Made by a program: the position numbers and the translations under genes
Shown here: piece after piece, positions 45,716 to 57,215 of the stretch
Layout: the number at the start of each line of letters is the position of its first letter
Position numbering within the stretch: the first letter of the stretch is position 1
The notes under the pieces: generated by a model
What the model was told of the DNA's origin: nothing
The model's database searches: none
The model's input: the letters and a program-made list of their open reading frames with translations, nothing else
Assembly (NCBI GenBank): GCA_963573315.1
Contig: OY752145.1
Coordinates: 868,001 to 932,000, forward strand
DNA: 64,000 nt
Origin: Entomortierella parvispora
Lineage: Eukaryota; Mortierellomycota; Mortierellomycetes; Mortierellales; Mortierellaceae
Direction: 5' to 3'

Positions 45716-47790
45716 CGACACTTGAAAAAATGGGGAAGATCCATTTTCTGTAACATTTACTCTCCAATATTACAGGGCGACGAGTCGTGGCATTTGTTGC
45801 ACGGGGATCGCTAGACCACGCAGCTGCGTCAAGTCGTAGATAGTTCAGTTTATATACTCCACTCCCTTGGCTCGGCATGGCAAATATAAAGTTGCAAAAA
45901 AAAAAAAGGCAATTATGGGATCGCCACCAACAAACTACAAAAAACGGGCCTTTCCACGAACTCAACGCGACCATTCATATTCGCTATCACAAACAGAGGC
46001 AATCAGGCTGTCATATTAAAGCTGGTGGTGTAGAGCCATCATCACACTATAACTATTTTGTCATGACCACTAGATGCAGACCAGGATACGAGGCAATGCA
46101 GCACAAAACTCCTGTAGACCGGCGGCGCCCTGCAAGAGCCATACCAATGCCACCCCATCGACGGGGCCAGCTTTTATACGCCATCTATGGACAACATGTA
46201 GGGAAGCTGCAAACTTGGTGGTCGAGTTCTTTTTTTTAACATCCACAGGATAGGCCTAGGAACTGAGAAAAGAAGGACTAAAAAGATAACATGGAGCGTA
46301 ATAGAAGGTGAATCAGGGGTAACACGAGTCAAAGGAGTAGATCATGGGAAAGATGAAAGATACCCGGGACGGGAACTTTTCCGATTGCTGGAGGGCGGAG
46401 TTGAGATCCGAGAGTGGTAGCAAGGCAATGAAGGTAAGATGGAACTTTTGCCCTGGACGCCTCGCACTCTATGGGTGGGCGTATCCAAAACCACTTCTCT
46501 CGCCATCCAGGTTCACTGCTCAACTAAAGTCGACCGTTCCTTTGGCACCGAACACGAACCCACCTTCCCCAAACTGTTTCTTCTAACGTAAGTCGTACCA
46601 TCGTAGACACGCAGACAGGCGGTCCTTTGATCGCGTAAAATCTAAAAATGTTATATTGTTGCCTCACTGTGCTTTCTTTTTTTGAACTCCATATATCGCG
46701 ATGTACGGCCATGGTTCAGCGCAAGTGGGCCCTTCAATGGTACGCCAAAAGCACTCTCTTCCACAGGGTGCGGTATGGCTGCATGGTTTTTACCACTCAG
46801 TGGCAACGTGGACTCTGAGGAATATCTCTACGGCTCTCCTTCATGATCAGAACGGACATTGATCTCACGTAACGCGTCATGTACGCCCGCTAGTTATCTC
46901 TCTAGCATCGCAGTCCAAATCAACCAATATCAACGCCCTCAGGACCCTTTTGTTGTCGGATGGTTGTAGGAATATTCGCCTCATAATTTGATAATGTATT
47001 CCAACTTTCTCGAAACGTTTGCTCCAAATACGCGAGAGAGCATCGGTAATACAAAAAACAAGCCTCGTGAAAGAAAACAGCCGTTGAGGAAGATGAGTCG
47101 ACTTTTGTGGCCCATGTTAATCGTGTTCGTGGAATTTTTATGTTTTGTACCCCCCTTCTCCAACGTTTTAGCACGGTTAACACACGATCTGAGAGAATCT
47201 AGAAGAGTGCTCAGAGTCCATCTAGTCGGGGCTCCATTCGTCGTTTTTTTATTGAACACAATAACAGCCGGTATTCCAGAAAGGTATCTATCATCCGCCG
47301 CGGAACTCATCCCAGTTCAAGTATTCGTGCACTTTCTGATACCAGGAATCACCTTCCAGGCCCATTTATTGATTTGGACTGTGTTTACGTCTAGTCATTC
47401 TAATGCAAAGGGTCCGCGGACCGGAGATCCGGACGAACTTCAGAGTCTCGGATAGCAGTTACACACGTTACTCAATAAGAAATCTTGACGCGCTTTTCAC
47501 CAATGCTTTCCTGCACGAAAGTACAATAAGATGTAAACTTGCAAGGAGTATTTTCTATTGTCTGTCGATTGATTCGCCCTCAATTGAACATGGTCCAGAC
47601 TTCTGACTCTCTGGTAAGAGCCCAGTCTTTGTTGAAAAAAAAAATGTCCCAACTGAACTGGAGACCCGCCACAACAAGCTGCATCCTCATGTTACCCGAA
47701 CAGGCTAATAAAGGAGAGCGAGCAAGACCACAACTTATCAGATGAAGATTGGAGAGAAGGAAGGAAGGTTCTGTGAGAAAAAGTTGAGGG
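45716..47790. other. Gene-poor region after the retroelement
   Basis: About 2 kb without a gene I can support. Open frames exist, such as 155 codons at 46988-47455 on the plus strand and 110 codons at 46981-47310 on the minus strand. They overlap each other, lack family motifs and show no splice-site logic. The base composition is more AT-rich and less structured than the gene-bearing parts. It may be old transposon-derived DNA. Confidence 0.5.
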
Positions 47791-47798
47791 TATAAAAG
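47791..47798 (+). promoter_or_regulatory. TATA box of a decayed secreted-protein gene
   Basis: TATAAAAG lies 104 bases before the ATA codon that replaces the expected start. Between them is a CT-rich leader typical of a strongly expressed fungal gene. Confidence 0.6.
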
Positions 47799-47894
47799 CG
47801 CGTCAAGATCGTGCTTTCAGCTCTTCTTTCGACCACATAACTCCCATCCTATTCCTTCCAACTTCCCCCACCAATTCTTCTAATTGAAAAAAAA

Positions 47895-48271
47895 ATAAAG
47901 CTCTCTATCCTTGCCGCTGTCTCTGCCATCGCGTTGGTTGCCACCTCCGAAGCCGCGCTACTTCAGCTGTATAACCTCCAGAATGCCAAGGGCAACTGCC
48001 GAACCCTTCCCATTTCCACTTATGGCGCGTGCTACACTGTTTCCGATTTTTACTTGCCCAGGTGGGCCAATTTCCTCAACCAAGATCCCCACGCCAGCCA
48101 GATGACTATTACGTTCTTTGAGACTGGAAACTGTGGTGGAAAATACACCAGGGCTTCTGCCTCTCCGGCATTGTTCGATCCGTCATGCTTGAGAAGACAA
48201 AAGTCAGCAATGGTGATGGTTCCGTCAACCAGTACAAGCCTGCTTCGTTTGCTCACTGGCAGGACTGCTAG
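47895..48271 (+). pseudogene. Relic of a small secreted-protein gene, start codon reads ATA
   Basis: After a TATA box and CT-rich leader, the frame begins at 47895 with ATA AAG where ATG AAG is expected. It then encodes a clear signal peptide (KLSILAAVSAIALVATSEAA) and a small domain with Cys residues (AKGNCRTLP, YGACYTVSDFYL, ETGNCGGKYT, FDPSC). After about 48190 the frame changes by one base: the sensible C-terminus SNGDGSVNQYKPASFAHWQDC and stop at 48269-48271 are in the other frame. Thus both start and end are damaged, and I call it a pseudogene. The full product would be a ~125-residue secreted protein with five or more Cys. I do not recognise the family. A non-AUG start or assembly error is possible. 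Confidence 0.65.
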
Positions 48272-49209
48272 AAAAGTGTGCTTTATCTCAATCTCCAACA
48301 TTCCTTCCGAGAATCCATCCTTGTAGACAGACCCTCTCCGTCTCGAGACTAAAAGAAAAGAAAATAAAAGAAACACCCTTTGTTGTTACTTCCTTCGTTG
48401 CACGTTTGGTTTCCTCCAGAAACAAGCCTACAATTGCTTTGGTTTTTCAAGGGCCAGTTCTAAAGAACGTCCCGCTTTCATCGGGACTGTCCCATATTTT
48501 CAAGATAACCCTGCCTCCCATCCACCCAAAGAGCTTCCTCTTCAAGGCAAATAGTTCACAGCTATCTAGGTTCGATCCATCGTCCCTGGGATTTCAAAAT
48601 GTAGACTCAAAGGAAACTTCTGGCCCAAAGTCATACGTTCTTGCCATTGGTTGGCTCAAGAGTTGCATGCAGACTGTCATGATTGATGTGGTGGGCTCTT
48701 TTGAGTTGAATGACACGAAAAGCGCGACATCATAATTAAACGTAGCGTTGGACAACGCGTTTCGCTCCATTAAGTGAGCTTACTCCAAGAACTCTGAATC
48801 ACTCACTCCATACCTTTCCTCCTCTCCCCCCTAGTTCGATACATCAACTTTTGTACAGATGACAAGAACAGAGACGCGTCAAGGACGCGTTTTCTGATAT
48901 CTGTCAGTTAGAAAGATAAAAGTGAAAAACTCAATTGCATTACGTTGCCTGACGAGGATAGTTGGTATGTTACTTCCTCTTGTGGATGCGAGCCTTGTGG
49001 GCTAAGGAACAAAGACGACGAGTTTATCATTTACACCTCCACACTTGAGATAATGAAAACAATGTGTATGAGGTAGGGGGGTTCATTTGTTTGACCATGA
49101 AAGCAAGCGTCGCAACTACAGTACCAACAACACAACGCAATGCAACGCAACACAACACAACACAACAACTAAAAAAAGTGGACAAGAATCATTCTTATTT
49201 TCTTTCTTA
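48272..49209. other. Spacer between secreted-protein relic and kinase gene
   Basis: About 940 bases with no supported gene. A 109-codon frame at 48406-48735 has no family motifs. A (CAACA)-type repeat lies at 49124-49169, just past the 3' end of the kinase. Confidence 0.5.
49124..49169. repeat. (ACAAC/GCAAC)n microsatellite
   Basis: Imperfect tandem pentamers lie about 40 bases downstream of the kinase stop codon. Confidence 0.75.
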
Positions 49210-50357
49210 TCAAGATGCAGGAGCGACAGTGCGGCCATCGTCTCCAATCGGGCGTCTATCTCGTGCCTCTTTAACAATCTTGCATCCCGTCACTGAGGCG
49301 TCCTGAGAAATCACTTTAGACCCTACGCGCTGACTCGGCACCGCCACTGAAGCTGTTTCAAAGTCACTTTCATCCAAAACTTGGTCCGGTTGGCGTTCCG
49401 CAGGGTGACAATTCTCTATATGCTTGAACCATTCGCTATCCAAGACCTTGTTTGCTTGCCAACGTTTCCTCGTGTCGGGTTCCAACAAGTGTTCAATCAC
49501 ATCTTCAATATAACTTGGCCAACAAAGACTCGTGTGTGAAGCCTGTTCTAACGAAGTGAGATTGATGTGATCGGGGACTGGAGGGTCTTCTTGGTGTGCT
49601 TCCTTCATTTCCAAGTATCGAGTCCTCCTGTACAAGTATCCATCCCAGATCGGATCGCCGTCTGAAGCTTCATGCCAAGTGTACCGTCCAAGTCTCATGC
49701 ACATGTAGATGATACCGCAAGACCACATATCGACCTTGCTAGATTCGGTGGAATTGGGGGAGGAGAACCCAAAAAAAAAAAAAAAAAAAAAAAAGAAATG
49801 CCTCAGTTTGTGTGACCAACAAAAAAGCATTTTTTTTAGGATCATCCTCTTTTGGGTCAAGCTCATCGTCACTTACCGAGCATCAAAGGTTTTTTCCGTA
49901 AACTCTTCAGGAGCAATAAACGGACCGCTCCCCCGGATCGAGGCCGACGGCCGGACTTTTTTCTCCCAAGGCATCCGAAAGACCTCACTGTTTCCAAAAT
50001 CAGCTATCTTGACACATCCGTCTGCAGTCAAGAGGAGGTTTTCGGGTTTCAGATCCCGATGCACCACCCCCATGGCATGCAGGAACGCCACGCCGTTCAT
50101 CAATTGAGCGAAAAAACAATTGGATTCGGATTCGCCCAAGTAGTTGGCACTAGCAATCAGACTGTGCATATCGCCTCCAGAACAATACTCCATGACCTCA
50201 CTGTAGGTTTCGCCCTGGAGTTGTAATAGATCCATCGTAAGAATGATATTCATGTGTCGCAGGGACGATGCAATACAAAACTCGCTGGTCAATCGACGCA
50301 TGTACTGCTTTTGCGTTTCGCCAGACGCGTATTTGAATTCCTATTTCAAGCAATCCA

Positions 50358-50395
<38 letters not shown>

Positions 50396-50573
50396 GAAAT
50401 GAAAAAAAAGGTCCAAATCCGGGTTAGATGCAAGGTGAGAAGGAATCGCGGCGCACGACTGGATACCAAAAAGGTAGCAGGATTCCGACATTGTACCTTG
50501 ATTGCGAAAACGTGTTCCTCACCCGTCTCTGGGTTTCTTTTGACAGAGAGACGTACTGTCCCAAAGGCGCCTA

Positions 50574-50604
<31 letters not shown>

Positions 50605-51679
50605 GGAAGAAAAAGAAGGAAGAAAAGAAAGAACAGGACAAAGAGGACCGTTAGAGCGGTTATCAAGGAGGGATACAATCGATGATTTCTTCCTATTCAT
50701 ATTTTTTTTTTCCTGATCATCCCTGTTTGTGCTCTATGTCAGATCCGTTGAATGGGAATGCGGAATTCGGGCGCAACTAACTGCTCATCTCCACCAGCTT
50801 ACCTTTACCGACGACTTGCTGCAATTCGCCATATTTTTGCTCAAAGTCTGCCCGGAGAGAGCTTCTCCTTCGGCCAGTTCCCGAGGGACTATGTTGCTCA
50901 TTGCTGTTGCTATGGTTGCTGCTGTTGCTGTTGTTGATATCGAGGTCTTGGCATTTTTCATTCAAGAGCGAGAGCGGATGTGGGTAGACCTGGGGGAGAT
51001 GTCCTTGAGAAGAACCATTCAAGAGTTGCTGCGGGTCCTCTCTTTCTTTCTTCCCGTCCAGCAATTCGCGTAAGCGCCGCACCTGATTCGACAGGAATTG
51101 CTGTCTCTTTGGAGCACACAGGTTATGGCGATGTTGTCCATTTGGGAGCCGTTCGAACCGGACTTTGCTTTCGACTACAGAGGAGGCAGAGGAGGGGCCA
51201 GTATCTGAGGAAGAGATGGACCAGGTGGAGGGAGAGGCAGAGGCAGGACCAGTATTGCGGCTGCGGGACGAAAAAAGTGCAGGTCGCAAGGGATGGAGAG
51301 GCGGCCCCCGTTGGCGAGGTTCTAGATGCGACTGCGGGCGTGAAGAAGGGGACGACGAGGAGGACGAATGAGTAACAGTGTCCTGATATGGCAATTGGAT
51401 CGGATGGGTCTCGGTGGTGGCAGATGCCGCGACGTGGTCTGGAGTAGATGGTTGCGCGGAGGAAGGGGCAGGAAGAGATGGGAAGGAGGCAGAGGACGCG
51501 AGCGGAGGCGGTACTGGCAGTGAAGGGTCGGCTTGTTGTTGAGCAAGGAGGGGCGACGATTGAGAAAGGGAGAGCTGCGAGAACTGGGCGAGAGGTTGCA
51601 GTTGTTGAGGTGAGGGGCGCTCAGAGGCCGATCCCTGGTTGGAGGGATATGCGATACTGTCCTGAGGGTTGGGATCCAT
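49210..51679 (-). CDS. Hal4/Hal5-family serine/threonine kinase
   Basis: Four minus-strand exons, 51679-50803, 50570-50497, 50340-49877 and 49738-49210, give 647 residues. Residues 1-280 are a disordered Ser/Pro/Gln-rich N-terminus. The kinase domain runs from VVGKGAFGTVRLSVK (Gly-loop) through VFAIK (catalytic Lys), SEFCIASSLRHMNI, EVMEYCSGGDMHSLI, VVHRDLKPENLLL (catalytic loop) and VKIADFGNS (DFG) to GPFIAPEEF and VDMWSCGIIYMCMRLGRYTW. Segments such as RRLTSEFCIASSLRHMN, APEEF and IIYMCMRLGRYTWHEA match the fungal-specific NPR/HAL5 group, which stabilises plasma membrane nutrient and potassium transporters. All catalytic residues are present. Each intron carries a very long T run (about 24-34) on the coding strand. 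It is divergent from the CSB gene. Confidence 0.92.
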
Positions 51680-52245
51680 GATGGTGTTGTGGCGGACAGG
51701 AGAAGATGGAAGATAGATAAATAGGTCGGTCGGTTGGTGGATGGGAGGTATGAATAATATGTACTCTAGAAAAAGGAGGGAGTGAAGACGCGATCAGGTG
51801 AATGCAAAGGTGGAATGGAGGGAGAGGAGGAGGAAGGGACTATGGGAGGAATGAGGGTTGAAGAGAGAGCGGGCGGAGGAGCAAGAAGGATGAGAAAGAG
51901 GAAGAGAGAGTGAAGGGCAAAGGGGCCATTCCGGAGAAGAAGAAGAAGAAGAAGAGGAGGAGGAGGAGCAAGAAGAACGAAAGAAGAAAGAAGAGAAGGA
52001 GAGAACAACAGCGGCCATGGGCGAAAGGTGCATTTGTGTGCAATTGCATCTGTGCGGTGTGCAGTGCACAAGAAAGAGAGCAGTCACATCTGTGTGCTGT
52101 GTGTGTGCAGTCGTTTTTGGTGGCAACGCACACCAACTGCCCTTTTGTGCATGCATGCATGCATTCACTCTTTCTTTGTTCCTCTCATTCTCCTCTTCTC
52201 CTCTCTTCTCTCCCCACTTTATTGCCACTACTACCACAGCTGCCA
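51680..52245. other. Divergent promoter of kinase and CSB genes
   Basis: 566 bases, purine-rich on the plus strand in the middle (GAAGAA and GGAGGA runs at 51935-52010) with a GCAT repeat at about 52148-52164. Frames here are low-complexity artefacts. Confidence 0.6.
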
Positions 52246-55200
52246 ATGGCTGACAGTCACCACTCCAGCAGCCCTTCTGCTCAGGCCCATTCACTCACCT
52301 CCAACAACACCCCTACTCACACCATGGACCAGGATGCAGTCGTCGCCGACAGTCTCGACTCCCTACTTGGCGTCGGCATGGTCGACCAGGACACACTGGA
52401 GCGGGATATTATCGCCAAGGTGAGATAAAGCGAGGAAGGTGGTTAGCATGTATACCGATGCCGCTCTCTCTCTCTCTCTCTAGTCTTTGTGGTCCTTTTA
52501 TGGCTGCTTTCTCCCCCCTTGTCCCTTCTTATACCTGCCACTCACTCGCTCACCACCTTGTTACCTTGTCATTTGAAACCTTAAACCCACAACCTCACAG
52601 GCGAGCAAAGCCTTGGATGCCAAAGAAAACGAAATGGACAAGAAGCGGCTAGAAAAAGCCCTTAAACAATCAAAGTAAGGAAGATTGCATGCTTGCCCTT
52701 TTTTTTAATATTTATAATCAGGAGGTCGATCAGCAATCTGACCGTGGCCGTCCTTTTTTTCATTCTCCACTTAAGCAAACTACAATTAGAGATTAGAAAA
52801 CTAGAAGGCAATCGCAGAAAACTCGATCGTGGATCCTTTGCCCTGGCGAGTCTGGAAGAGAGGATAAACGAACTGGTAAGCATTGCAGAGGCTACTTTTG
52901 TGTTCTCAAAAGGAAATAGGAAATCTAATCCTTCCCTCCTTTTTTTGGTTCCACAGACAGGAGAGCTCGTAGAGGTGCAAAAAGACGAACAGGACATTAC
53001 AGAGAGGATCCGGATGCGAAAGTCTGGAAAGCCTTTACCTGGTAAAAGCATCAACGACTTTGCAAAGTAGTTTTCATACTTTTCTTTTTTCAGGGGGGGT
53101 TGTCCATTCATATACTTACCAAATACCTGGTATCTGTTTCCAATAGTACCGTCCTCATCCTCAAGTGCAAGTCAAAGGGAAGCAGACGAGACTCAGAGAG
53201 AATATCTTATCAGAACAGGAAAGATTACACCTTTCGCCTCCATGTCAGGTTTTGAAAGGACGCGACAAACAGATGATGGAGGCAGCACCGGATCCAACGC
53301 CTTCATGCAAGAGCCTTCATCCATGTCTCACGTCAACCTGAAAAGGCCCTCTTGGAGTCTCATCGGCAAATCTGTCAAGACTGAAGAACCCAGCACCCTA
53401 CCTCGCCCATCGACCGCTTTGGCGCCTTTGGAGCGGACAAGTATGAAGAAGGCCAAGAGTCGGATCGCATCAGGGGTGGATCATGATGGAGAGGACGAGT
53501 CCAGTGCCGACACCGATGGGATGGACTCGGATTTTGTAGATCCAGAAGCTACCGCTGACAGCGAAATGGACTCTAAAGATGAACAGGACGACCAAGACTA
53601 CACAGATCTGCAAGTTTTGTCGGAGGACGACGAGTTTAAGCCAGATGACGATCTCACTGTCGAAAAGTCATCCAAGAGGCGATCCAAAGGAGGCGCAGCA
53701 TACAAATTTCTTTGCGAGGACGATGGCGACGAGATGCATTATCAAAAGAGAATCTCGGACTGGGCCCAAAAGCGGAGGCATTTACGTTGGCGTGTTCACC
53801 ATGTAAGACAAAGGAGAGAGATGTCAAATTGCAGCAAAAAAAGGGAGGGCTTCTTTGTTTCTGACGATGACACTTCTTTCGTAACCATTAGCCGGATGCT
53901 TCTATGGAAACTGACATGGCCGAGGGCTGGGATAACCCCGAGCAAAAACTGGACCCCAGTCTGGAGATGAACAATTCACACCCAAGCATACCCGATGCCG
54001 AGCTCGAAGGCGGTTTCCGCATCCCTGGAGATATCTATTCGAATTTGTTTGACTATCAAAAGACTTGTGCGCAATGGCTCTGGGAGCTACATTGTCAAGG
54101 TGCGGGCGGTATCATTGGTGACGAAATGGTAAGAGCCTGCTGTGTCCAAATATCGGCAAAGTGATTAGGCGGAGGAAAAAAAAAACGCGAGTCCTAATAT
54201 CATTTGCAACATTACATGACATTTTAGGGCCTTGGAAAGACTATTCAGATCATCTCGTTCTTGGCAGGACTTTTATACAGTGGAAAGATGGATGCCCCAG
54301 TGATTGTTGTATGCCCGGCTACGCTCTTGAAGCAGTGGGTCAAAGAGTTTCATCGATGGTGGCCACCGATGCGTGTGGCCATTTTGCATTCCAGTGGATC
54401 AGGCATGACGGGCAAGTTGGACGAAGATGACGAAGAAGATGGGTTCTCGGACGAGTATGGGGCAGGACCAAAGAAGAAAAAGGCCAAAAGACGGTTTGGA
54501 GGAGCCAAGCCTCGTCGAGGTCGGGGTCAACAGGATGAGATTGAGGAGCGGACCGTGGCGGATACTATCGTGGACAGGATCAGTGCCAAGGGACATGTGC
54601 TCGTGACGACCTATGCCGGTCTCCGGATCCACTCTTCACGACTGCTTCGCAAGGAATGGTCTTATATTGTGTTGGACGAGGGCCACAAGATCCGTAACCC
54701 GGATGCAGACATCACTTTGACCTGCAAACAATTCCGAACGCCACACAGGATCATTCTTTCAGGAACGCCGATTCAGAATAATCTCAACGAGCTGTGGTCC
54801 TTGTTTGATTTTGTGTTTCCAGGACGCCTGGGGACCTTGCCCGTTTTCCAGTCTCAATTCGCGATCCCGATCAACCTAGGCGGCTATGCAAACGCGAGCA
54901 ATGTCCAGGTCCAGACGGCGTACAAGTGCGCGGTCGTGCTTCGGGATTTGATCAACCCATACCTGCTTCGGAGGATGAAGATTGATGTGGCGTCGGATAT
55001 GCCAAAGAAATCCGAGCAGGTCTTGTTCTGCAAGCTCTCGCCGCCTCAACGAGCCGCCTATGAAGACTTTTTGAGATCGAACGAGCTTTCGTCCATCATG
55101 GATGGGAAGAGACATGCCCTCTATGGAATCGATGTGGTACGCAAGATTTGTAACCACGCTGATATCCTGGGTCGAGAGTTGCACAAGGACGATGCAGACT

Positions 55201-57106
55201 ATGGCGATTATACCAAGAGCGGGAAAATGGTGGTAGTGAAAGCTCTACTGGAGATGTGGCGAAAGGAAAAGCATCGGGTTTTGCTATTCTCTCAAACAAG
55301 AACCATGCTCGATATCCTGGAAAAATTTATAAAGTCGGAGGGGTACAGCTATCGTCGTATGGACGGAACGACTCCGATTCAGAATCGAATGGGACTCGTG
55401 GACGAGTTCAATGCCCGGGATGACATTTATGTCTTCCTCTTGACGACCAAGGTGGGCGGATTGGGTGTGAACCTGACTGGAGCCGATCGCGTTATCATCT
55501 TTGATCCAGACTGGAACCCGTCGACGGATGTGCAGGCCCGAGAGCGTGCCTGGCGGTTGGGGCAGACGAGGGCGGTGACGATCTATCGACTGATGACCTC
55601 GGGCACGATCGAGGAAAAGATTTACCACCGACAAATCTTTAAGCAGTTTTTGACCAACAAGATCTTGAAGGATCCAAAGCAAAGGCGGTTCTTCAAGAGC
55701 CATGATATGGCCGACCTGTTTACGCTCGAAAGCGAGGACGCGGTCGGGACAGAGACTGGGGGGATCTTTGAAGGTTCGGAAGTGGCAGTCCCGAAATCAT
55801 CCTCGTCAGGTCGTAGCAAAGGAAAGGGTCGGTCCTCCAAACGCACTGGAGATGATCCTGATCAACTGATGCAGATTGACGGTCTGCGAAAGGTCGAGAA
55901 ATTGTAAGCATTGTTTTGTATTTTGTTTTTCTTTTGTATTGTATTAGAGATTTTGCAAAGAGAGAAAGGCGACTTTTTCGCTATCTGACACTTGGGTCTG
56001 TTTCTAGCAAAATGCCACGAGAGTCGGGTTCTCTTCCAGGAGGGGTGATGGAAGGAGAAGAGGATGAGGAGCTCAAGTTTAACGAAAAGTCTTCCAAAGC
56101 AACGTCGTCAACGGAAACGTCTGTGGTATCCTCTTCAGCAGCGCACGATGAGGCAGAAACCAATATCCTAAGCAGTCTCTTTGCATCATCGGGTGTGCAC
56201 AGCGCCCTGAAGCACGATGAGATTATGGATTCGGCCAAACAAGAACATCTTATTGTTGAACGCGAAGGTAATGTTTTATTTAAAAAAAAGTGGATCCACC
56301 CTTTTGGTGTTTTATTACTTTTTTTAATTAATATATTTCATGGATACCATCGTTGACGGTCAATAGCAACTCGCGTGGCTGAACGAGCTATGGCTGCTTT
56401 AAAAGAATCCAGAAAGAGGCGCAGGCGCCAAGATCTGGATGTGCCCACTTGGACTGGTAAATCAGGCACTGCTGGGGCACCCAAGACGTTTTTGATGCAG
56501 CAACAGCAGCAGGAAAGCGATCGGCGCAGGCAAGAATCCTCTACAGTCCCAAAGCAAAGATTCGGTACTGCCAATGTCTTTAATCCAAGTGTGGCCTCTG
56601 CCTTGGATCCGTTGAAACCTGATGGTGGTGGTGGTGTGGGAACTTCAACGGGTGTTCGAACAGGTATCGCAGGTGTGAATCGGTTCGGTGCTGCTGCTGG
56701 ATCAGGAGCCTCGGCGACCAATTCGTCTTCTTTGCTGGCAGGGATGTTGGAGCGCAAACGGCTCGAGCAAGAGGATCGACCTCGTCGTGGATCACCCATG
56801 TCCATGTCCATGTCTGCGAGCGAGTCTTCCCCTTCTTCCTCTAGAGGGTCGTCCCCATTTTTGCAAAGAGAAGATCCTGCCATCTTGCATGATGGTTCCC
56901 AAGAAAGTCTCATCACAAGGATCCGTGACTACATGCTGGACCACGGAGGACGTGTTCAGAGCGCAGAGTTGGTGGCCTTCTTTCAAGGTCAACTCGCGGA
57001 TGTGGAGCAGCTCGTGTTCAAAAAGATGCTCAAGGGTATTGCTGTACTCGAAAAGTCACCGCATGATGGCAAAGGATGGTGGAAGCTCAAACCGGAGTAT
57101 TATTAA
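52246..57106 (+). CDS. RAD26: CSB/Rad26 transcription-coupled repair ATPase
   Basis: A SWI2/SNF2 DNA translocase that acts on stalled RNA polymerase II in transcription-coupled repair (human ERCC6/CSB). Nine exons, 52246-52419, 52601-52674, 52776-52875, 52957-53041, 53147-53802, 53892-54128, 54228-55903, 56008-56267 and 56367-57106, give 1333 residues. The N-terminal coiled region includes [13 protein letters not shown], a CSB hallmark, followed by acidic and basic linkers. The ATPase has Walker A GDEMGLGKT (split by an intron after GDEM), [20 protein letters not shown], the DEGH box ([12 protein letters not shown]), [20 protein letters not shown], then lobe 2 with [29 protein letters not shown] and [19 protein letters not shown]. 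The C-terminal ~70 residues form the CSB winged-helix domain ending WWKLKPEYY. Motifs are intact. It is convergent with the RdRP gene with 109 bases between stops. Confidence 0.96.
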
Positions 57107-57215
57107 CATTGTTCACATCATAATACTAAAAAAACACCACGCAGAAAAAGCAGGAGATCAAATAAAGTAGTCTACAGCCATTTCACTTGTAGAGACATGC
57201 AAATGTGTATCCAAT

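Noticed and set aside
46988-47455. 155-codon frame in the gene-poor region
   Set aside because: It overlaps an opposite-strand frame, shows no family motif, and lies in degenerate DNA; it could be an orphan gene but there is no positive support.
48406-48735. 109-codon frame between the secreted-protein relic and the kinase
   Set aside because: No signal peptide, domain or promoter evidence; length is within chance expectation.
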